A stretch of 9,137 nucleotides of DNA from CAYGWP01 sp964353455 (GTDB taxonomy: Bacteria > Planctomycetota > Phycisphaerae > FEN-1346): NCBI GenBank assembly GCA_964353455.1, contig CAYGWP010000230.1, positions 1 to 9,137 of the forward strand, written 5' to 3'. The notes below the pieces were generated by a model, which searched no databases, had not been told where the DNA came from, and saw only the letters and a program-made list of their open reading frames with translations. Positions within the stretch are counted from its first letter, which is position 1. Each line of letters begins with the position of its first letter. Shown in pieces: positions 5,026 through 9,137 of this stretch. A program made the translations under genes and the position numbers.

Positions 5026-6148
5026 CCTTCCCATCTTCGGCATCTTCGGCCGCCACGAGTCCGGCAAGACCACGCTCATCGAGGAACTCATGCCGCGCCT
5101 CCTCGCCCGCGGCCTCTCGGTCGCCGTCGCCAAGGTCCACGGCAGCCGCATCGAGGTTGACCGCCTCGGCAAGGACAGCGACCGCCTCTACCGGGCCGGG
5201 GCCGACGTGCTTATGCACGGCCGCGGCGAGGGCTTCGTCCGCCTGCACCTTCGGGAAGACGAGCCCGCCGCGCCGCGCCTTGCGGACCTAGCCCGCCGCT
5301 ATGACCTGGTGCTCGTCGAGGGCCGCAAGCGCGCCGAGTGCCCGAAGGTCTGGCTCCTCGGCGAAGGCGAGACCGCGCCGCCGACCGATGCCGGGGAAAT
5401 CCTCGCCGCCCTCCCTCGCGGCAGCGGTCGGGCCGAGGCCGCATGGAGCATCCTCGAACCGTGGCTCGCCCGCGCGTGGCTGGCGACGCCTGTATATGGC
5501 TGCATTCTCATCGGCGGCCGAAGCGCCCGCATGGGGACGCCCAAGCACCTGCTAGCGCGCGGCGGCAGGACGTGGATCGAGCGGACCGCCGACCTTCTGC
5601 GGCAGATGGTCAAGCGTGTGGCCGTCGTAGGCGCGGGCGAAGTGCCGGAGGGACTCTCCCATGTCATCCGCCTGCCGGATGTGCCGGATGCCGAGGGGCC
5701 GATGGCGGGCCTGCTTGCGGCCATGCGCTGGGCGCCGCGGGCGTCGTGGCTGGTTGCCGCGTGCGACCTGCCGAACCTCTCAAGCGGCGCGATTGAGTGG
5801 CTGCTCTCGACCCGCGCCCCCGGCGTCTGGGCCACGCTGCCGCGCCTTCCTGAAAACGCCGGCAACGTAGGCCGGGGCGCGCCCCGGCTTTCGGGCGGCA
5901 GGTGCAGCCTTTCGCGTGAAAGCCGGGGCGCGCCCCGGCCTACACTTCCGGAAAACGCGGGCGTCGAGCCGCTGCTTGCCCACTACGATTTCCGCGCCCA
6001 CGGGCCCCTGAAAGCGCTGGTCGCCGAGAGGCAGTTCTCGCTCTCGGCCCTCGCAGGTCACCCCAAGGTGGTCTCGCCCGAGCCGCCCGCCGACATGCTC
6101 TCGGCATGGAGGAATGTCAACACTCCGAACGACCTGGACCGCCACTAG
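5015..6148 (+). CDS. mobA: MobB-MobA fusion, molybdopterin-guanine dinucleotide synthesis
   Basis: A 377-residue bifunctional protein. Residues 1 to about 150 are MobB, a GTP-binding adaptor: P-loop GIFGRHESGKTTLIEEL (9-25), KVHGSRIEVDRLGKDSDRLYRAGAD (40-64) and Walker-B-like DLVLVEGRKR (97-106). Residues from about 160 are MobA, the molybdenum cofactor guanylyltransferase: YGCILIGGRSARMGTPKHLL (161-180), AEGPMAGLLAAM, the metal-binding-type AACDLPNL and, near the end, NVNTPNDL. MobA transfers GMP from GTP to make MGD, the cofactor form used by formate dehydrogenases of the DMSO reductase family. A palindromic repeat pair lies in frame in the MobA part. It adds 33 residues between two copies of LPENAG (278-283 and 311-316), just before the conserved EPLLAHYD strand; without it the protein would be 344 residues. 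The start has GGGGGA five bases upstream and overlaps the MOSC-MogA gene. The stop codon overlaps that of moeA on the other strand. Confidence 0.93.
   Translation: MPADLPIFGIFGRHESGKTTLIEELMPRLLARGLSVAVAKVHGSRIEVDRLGKDSDRLYRAGADVLMHGRGEGFVRLHLREDEPAAPRLADLARRYDLVLVEGRKRAECPKVWLLGEGETAPPTDAGEILAALPRGSGRAEAAWSILEPWLARAWLATPVYGCILIGGRSARMGTPKHLLARGGRTWIERTADLLRQMVKRVAVVGAGEVPEGLSHVIRLPDVPDAEGPMAGLLAAMRWAPRASWLVAACDLPNLSSGAIEWLLSTRAPGVWATLPRLPENAGNVGRGAPRLSGGRCSLSRESRGAPRPTLPENAGVEPLLAHYDFRAHGPLKALVAERQFSLSALAGHPKVVSPEPPADMLSAWRNVNTPNDLDRH
5846..5962. repeat. Imperfect 18-bp direct repeats flanking the intragenic element
   Basis: CTTCCTGAAAACGCCGGC (5846-5863) and CTTCCGGAAAACGCGGGC (5945-5962) match at 16 of 18 bases, are 99 bp apart start to start, and both encode LPENAG. 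They bracket the palindrome pair at 5867-5943. They could be a diverged target-site duplication or the product of local recombination during insertion. The spacing of 99 bp equals 33 codons, which keeps the mobA frame. Confidence 0.85.
5867..5943. repeat. REPIN-like inverted palindrome pair, class 1, inside mobA
   Basis: The same GTAG plus 18-bp palindrome unit as at 3321-3387, again as an inverted pair. Here the perfect arms are 26 bp (5867-5892 and 5918-5943) around a 25-nt loop. The loop differs from the intergenic copy, but both left units continue as CTTYCGGGC. It is translated: the two palindromes give GRGAPRL and SRGAPRP in the mobA frame, with no stop codon. Confidence 0.9.
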
Positions 6149-7338
6149 ATTTCCAGCGGCAGGACCTTTACGCGGGCGCCGGCCGCGTGCGAGCCCGGCT
6201 CTATCACCGCGAGGAAGTCGGCTCGCGAGAAGCCGACCAGGTCGGCCGACCCGTGGGTCCTGACGGGCGCGGCCACCCACCCCTGGCCCTCTCGCCGCAG
6301 CCGGGCGGGCATGAAGTACGTCCGGTCGTCTTTCGTTGAAACGGCCGCTGACAGCGTCGCCTCAAGCGGCGCCGGCGCGGCGTCCGGATGGCCCATCATC
6401 TTCCGGATCGCCGGCCAGACGAAGAGCCGGAACGTCACGAGCGTAGAGACGGGGTTCCCCGGCAGGCCGAACACCAGGCCCGCCCCGCGCGTGGCGAAGA
6501 CCGTGGGTTTGCCGGGCTTCATCCGGACGGTGGCGAAGCGGATGGCCGCGCCCATTTCCTCCAGGACCCGCGGCACGAGGTCCCACTCGCCCATGCTGAC
6601 GCCGCCGGAAACCAGAAGGATGTCGCGGCGGAGCCCATCGGCGATCTTGGCGGCAAGGTCCTCGCGCACATCCCGCGCGACGCCGAGGTCATCGGCCTCC
6701 GCGCCCGCCCGCCGGCACGCGGCAAGAAGGCTCCATGAGTTGGAGTTCCGTATCCTGCCCGGGCCGGGCGCCGCCGAGATGGGGACGAGTTCCTCGCCGG
6801 TCGCCAGGATGGCGACGCGCGGCCGGCGATGGATGGCGACCTTCTGGCGGCCGACCGACGCCAGCAGGCCGATCTCCGGCGAGCGGATCACGCGGCCGGC
6901 CTCAAGGACCACGGCCCCCTTCTCCACGTCCTCTCCGCGCGGGCAGATGTTCGTCCGGTCGGGGCCGGCGCGGAGGATCCTCACGCGGCCCTCAAGGAGC
7001 GGCTGGGTGTCCTCGACCGGAATCACCAGGTCCGCCCCCGGCGGGACGGGCGCCCCGGTCATGATCTTGGCGCACGTGCCCTCGGCGACGGCGCGGGCCG
7101 GGGCCGTGCCGGCGGGGAGTTCCTCGGCGATGCGGAGGTCGGCCGGAAGGGCTTTCACGTCGGATGAGCGGACGGCGTAACCGTCCATCGCGCTCTTGTC
7201 GAACGGCGGCAGGTCGGTGTCGGCGGCCACCGGCGCGGCCAGCACGCCGCCGAGCGATTCAAGCAAGGGCACTTCGACGGCCTCAAGCCGCGGGGCGTTT
7301 TCGAGGACGATTCGCAGGGCTTCACTGGCGGTGATCAT
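6145..7338 (-). CDS. moeA: Molybdopterin molybdenumtransferase MoeA
   Basis: A 397-residue protein of typical MoeA length. It inserts molybdate into adenylylated molybdopterin, the MogA product. Conserved MoeA blocks run in order: DLPPFDKSAMDGYAVR (42-57), AKIMTGAPVPPGADLVIPVE (90-109), NICPRGEDVEKG (130-141), ATGEELV (179-185), RNSNSWSLLAACRRAG (197-212), VSGGVSMGEWD (243-253), VRMKPGKPTVFA (271-282) and VFGLPGNPVS (289-298), then the C-terminal beta domain. The ATG at 7338 begins MITASEALRIVL, the normal MoeA N-terminus. No good Shine-Dalgarno precedes it, and a stable hairpin lies 23 nt upstream. An open extension to 7434 overlaps fdhD and is not part of the family. It follows fdhD by 52 nt on the same strand, so co-transcription with the formate dehydrogenase genes is likely, and it ends on the CTAG shared with mobA. 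Confidence 0.96.
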   Translation of the reverse strand: MITASEALRIVLENAPRLEAVEVPLLESLGGVLAAPVAADTDLPPFDKSAMDGYAVRSSDVKALPADLRIAEELPAGTAPARAVAEGTCAKIMTGAPVPPGADLVIPVEDTQPLLEGRVRILRAGPDRTNICPRGEDVEKGAVVLEAGRVIRSPEIGLLASVGRQKVAIHRRPRVAILATGEELVPISAAPGPGRIRNSNSWSLLAACRRAGAEADDLGVARDVREDLAAKIADGLRRDILLVSGGVSMGEWDLVPRVLEEMGAAIRFATVRMKPGKPTVFATRGAGLVFGLPGNPVSTLVTFRLFVWPAIRKMMGHPDAAPAPLEATLSAAVSTKDDRTYFMPARLRREGQGWVAAPVRTHGSADLVGFSRADFLAVIEPGSHAAGARVKVLPLEI

Positions 7339-7361
7339 GACGAAACGCCGTATAAGGGTAC

Positions 7362-7381
7362 CCGCGGGCTTACGCCCGCGG
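7362..7381 (-). other. Hairpin with GUAA loop in the fdhD-moeA gap
   Basis: A perfect 8-bp stem (CCGCGGGC with GCCCGCGG) closes a 4-base loop. On the minus-strand transcript the loop reads GUAA, a GNRA tetraloop closed by C-G, so the structure should be very stable. It sits between the fdhD stop codon (7391) and the moeA start (7338). No T-run follows, so it is not a standard terminator. It could tune mRNA stability or moeA translation, or be a lone repeat unit. Confidence 0.7.
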
Positions 7382-7390
7382 CTCGAACTA

Positions 7391-8161
7391 TTATCTCTCG
7401 ACCAGGCCGAGGCGCCATGGCGATGTATATACATTCATTTTTCGCCCGCGGGCGAAGCCGACGACGGCGATGTCCGCCGCCTGGGCCAGTTCAATCGCGC
7501 GTGAGGTGGCGGCCCCGTGGCTGGCGACCACCGGAATGCCGACCCGCGCGGCCTTGGCCAGCACGTCCGCGCTCACGCGGCCGGTCGAGAGGAGGGCCTG
7601 TCCGGCGAGCGCTGCGCCAGCCCGCAGGCGCCGGCCGATGACCTTATCGACGGCGTTGTGCCGGCCCAGGTCCTCGGCGAACGCCGTCAGCGTCTTGCCG
7701 TCGGTCAGCGCCGCCGCGTGCACGCCGCCGGTCTCGCGGAAGAGCGCGGAGGCCTGCTCAAGGTCCTTCATCCGGTCGAGGATATCGTCGGGGCGGAATC
7801 GGGCGTCGGATGCCACGGGCTTCAGGCCCTCGGCCGCGCCGGAGGCCCCCTGCCCGCACCCGGAACTCATGGCCATACGTTCGCGGAACAGGACCAGGAG
7901 GTCGGGGTCAACGTCGGCCTGGACGTCCACGCGGCGCAAGTCCGCCGAAACGTTGATGGAGGCAATCGCCTGCGGCCCCGCGATGAGGCCCTCCGAGGCG
8001 AGGAATCCCACGGCGAAATCCTCAAGCGCCTCCGGCAGGCAACTTGCCCGAACGAGGACCCGGCCGCCCAGCGCAATTTCCACCACCGCTTCCTCAACGA
8101 CAACGTGCTCCGGTCCGCCCGGCCCGATGCGCCAAACCGGCACGGTGCGTTTCACGGGCAT
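7391..8161 (-). CDS. fdhD: Formate dehydrogenase accessory sulfurtransferase FdhD
   Basis: A 256-residue FdhD-family protein. FdhD passes sulfur from a cysteine desulfurase to the bis-MGD cofactor of formate dehydrogenase, which is needed for activity. Family blocks are LEDFAVGFLASEGLI (46-60), the loop MSSGCGQGASG (98-108), ETGGVHAAAL, FAEDLGRHNAVDKVIG, LLSTGRVSADVLAKAARVGIPVVAS and the C-terminal VVGFARGRKMNVYTS. The catalytic loop, which is C-x-x-C in the Escherichia coli protein, here holds one Cys (C102), and the second position appears to be Gly105. The only other Cys is C41. The start at 8161 overlaps the end of the formate dehydrogenase alpha gene by 10 nt, with AGGA about 8 nt upstream, so the two are translationally coupled and very likely enzyme and dedicated maturase. 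Confidence 0.95.
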   Translation of the reverse strand: MPVKRTVPVWRIGPGGPEHVVVEEAVVEIALGGRVLVRASCLPEALEDFAVGFLASEGLIAGPQAIASINVSADLRRVDVQADVDPDLLVLFRERMAMSSGCGQGASGAAEGLKPVASDARFRPDDILDRMKDLEQASALFRETGGVHAAALTDGKTLTAFAEDLGRHNAVDKVIGRRLRAGAALAGQALLSTGRVSADVLAKAARVGIPVVASHGAATSRAIELAQAADIAVVGFARGRKMNVYTSPWRLGLVER

Positions 8162-9137
8162 GGCTCGATCCTGACCGCACAGACCTTGAACTCGGGGATC
8201 TTGGAGACCGGGTCGAGGGCCGCAATGGTGAGGCGGTTGGCGGGTGCCTCGCGGTAATGGAACGCGAGGAACACCGTGCCGGGGGCCACGCGGTCGGTGA
8301 TGCGTGCGGCGATCTCGATCCGTCCGCGGCGCGACGAGACCGCCACGCGCTGGCTGTCGCGGACGCCCAGGCGGGCGGCATCGTCCGGGTGCATCTCGAT
8401 CGCGCCGACCGAGACCAGGTGGTCGAGGACCTCGGACCGCCGCGACATCGTCCCGGTGTGGAAGTGCTGGAGTATGCGTCCGGTGGAAAGGAGGAACGGA
8501 TACTCGGCGTCCGGCAACTCCTTCGGCGGAATGAACTGGACGGGGTGGAACTTCCCGAGGCCGCGCGTGAATCGCCCGATGTGAAGGACCGGCGTTCCCG
8601 GGTGCTCCGGAGTCGGGCACGGCCACTGGAGCCCGCCGCGCTCCAAGCGGGTGAAACTTATGCCGCCGTAGATGGGCGTGAGGCGGGCAATCTCGTCCAG
8701 GATGGACGATGCATCGGCATACGTCATTTCGTAGCCCATGCGGCGCGCCAGGTCGCCCAGGATCGCCCAGTCGTCGCGGGCCTGGCCGGGGGGAGCGATG
8801 CCCCTGCGGATCCGCTGGACGCGCCGCTCGGTGTTCGTGAAGGTGCCGTCCTTCTCGGCGAAGCCGGCGGCGGGCAGGACCACGTGCGCCAGCCGCGCCG
8901 TCTCCGTCAGGAAGATGTCCTGGACCACGAGGAGGTCGAGGGCCTTGAGGGCCTCCTCAACATGGGTGGAATCGGGGTCGGAGAGGACGGGGTTCTCGCC
9001 CATGCAGTAGAGGGCCTTGAGTTTCCCCTCTGCGGCAGCGTTTATCATCTCGACGACCGTCAGGCCCGCCCCGGCGGAGAGCGGCGCGCCCCAGGCCGTG
9101 GCGAACTTCCGGCGGATCGCCTCGTCGGCCGCCTGCT
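8152..9137 (-). CDS. fdhF: Formate dehydrogenase alpha subunit, C-terminal part (partial, runs off right edge)
   Basis: The visible 327 residues are the C-terminal part of a molybdopterin-dependent formate dehydrogenase of the DMSO reductase family, which oxidises formate to CO2. The frame stays open to the window edge, so the true start lies outside. Diagnostic blocks are FATAWGAPLS, LKALYCMGENPVLSDPDSTH, VVQDIFLTETARLAHVVLPA, FAEKDGTFTNTERRVQRI, the cofactor-binding region LSTGRILQHFHTGTMSRRSE, then SRRGRIEIAARITDRV, GTVFLAFHYREAPANRLT and the end DPVSKIPEFKVCAVRIEP, all characteristic of this alpha subunit. The active-site Cys or selenocysteine and the N-terminal Fe-S region are beyond the window. 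Whether the enzyme is NAD-linked or part of a hydrogen or quinone complex cannot be told here. It is followed directly by fdhD. Confidence 0.95.
   Translation of the reverse strand, partial: QAADEAIRRKFATAWGAPLSAGAGLTVVEMINAAAEGKLKALYCMGENPVLSDPDSTHVEEALKALDLLVVQDIFLTETARLAHVVLPAAGFAEKDGTFTNTERRVQRIRRGIAPPGQARDDWAILGDLARRMGYEMTYADASSILDEIARLTPIYGGISFTRLERGGLQWPCPTPEHPGTPVLHIGRFTRGLGKFHPVQFIPPKELPDAEYPFLLSTGRILQHFHTGTMSRRSEVLDHLVSVGAIEMHPDDAARLGVRDSQRVAVSSRRGRIEIAARITDRVAPGTVFLAFHYREAPANRLTIAALDPVSKIPEFKVCAVRIEPCP

Noticed and set aside
7339..7434. A 32-codon N-terminal extension of moeA
   Set aside because: It would overlap fdhD and cross the hairpin, it does not resemble MoeA, and MITASEAL at 7338 is the usual MoeA beginning.
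8152..9137. Selenocysteine UGA in formate dehydrogenase
   Set aside because: The active-site position lies in the N-terminal half outside the window, and no internal TGA occurs in the visible part.
1..9137. CRISPR array, tRNA, rRNA or transposase genes
   Set aside because: No regularly spaced direct repeats, no cloverleaf and no transposase-like protein were found; the repeats present are inverted palindrome pairs and short tandem units.

Overview
The window is GC-rich, gene-dense bacterial chromosome. Its core is a molybdenum-cofactor (Moco) cluster that ends in formate dehydrogenase maturation and catalytic genes. Two features point, without proof, towards an anaerobic or facultative member of Planctomycetota or a similar GC-rich environmental lineage: paired Tat-signal genes, one of them a Tat aldo/keto reductase, and a lipoprotein-type isoaspartyl methyltransferase. 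No ribosomal RNA, tRNA or other strong taxonomic marker is present.

Layout. Positions 1-1211 (minus) hold a Tat-exported aldo/keto reductase-like protein, followed 16 nt later by the first 13 codons of a second Tat-signal protein that runs off the left edge. Positions 1328-2137 (minus) hold a Pcm methyltransferase that starts with a lipoprotein signal. A 204-bp divergent region separates it from the plus-strand genes moaA (2342-3316), moaC (3408-3887), a MOSC-MogA fusion (4057-5025) and an overlapping MobB-MobA fusion (5015-6148). On the minus strand, entering from the right edge, lie the C-terminal two-fifths or so of a formate dehydrogenase alpha subunit (8152-9137), fdhD (7391-8161, overlapping by 10 nt) and moeA (6145-7338). 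moeA meets mobA tail to tail on a shared CTAG, so their stop codons overlap.

How the genes work together. MoaA and MoaC make cyclic pyranopterin monophosphate from GTP. The MogA domain adenylylates molybdopterin and MoeA inserts molybdate. The MobA domain attaches GMP to give bis-MGD, with the MobB domain as a GTP-binding adaptor. FdhD sulfurates the cofactor of formate dehydrogenase. The MOSC domain may add a sulfur-handling or Moco-binding step. MoaD, MoaE and MoeB are not in the window and must be encoded elsewhere if the pathway is complete.

The least ordinary content is a set of GTAG-headed palindromic repeats in inverted pairs, with the architecture of REP/REPIN elements. One class lies between moaA and moaC and again, in frame, inside the mobA coding sequence, where an imperfect 18-bp direct repeat flanks it. 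A second class lies between moaC and the MOSC-MogA gene, and its two hairpins differ by a compensatory base-pair change. A separate hairpin with a GUAA loop on the minus-strand transcript fills the fdhD-moeA gap. No intergenic stretch exceeds 300 bp. No CRISPR array, tRNA, rRNA or transposase gene was seen.
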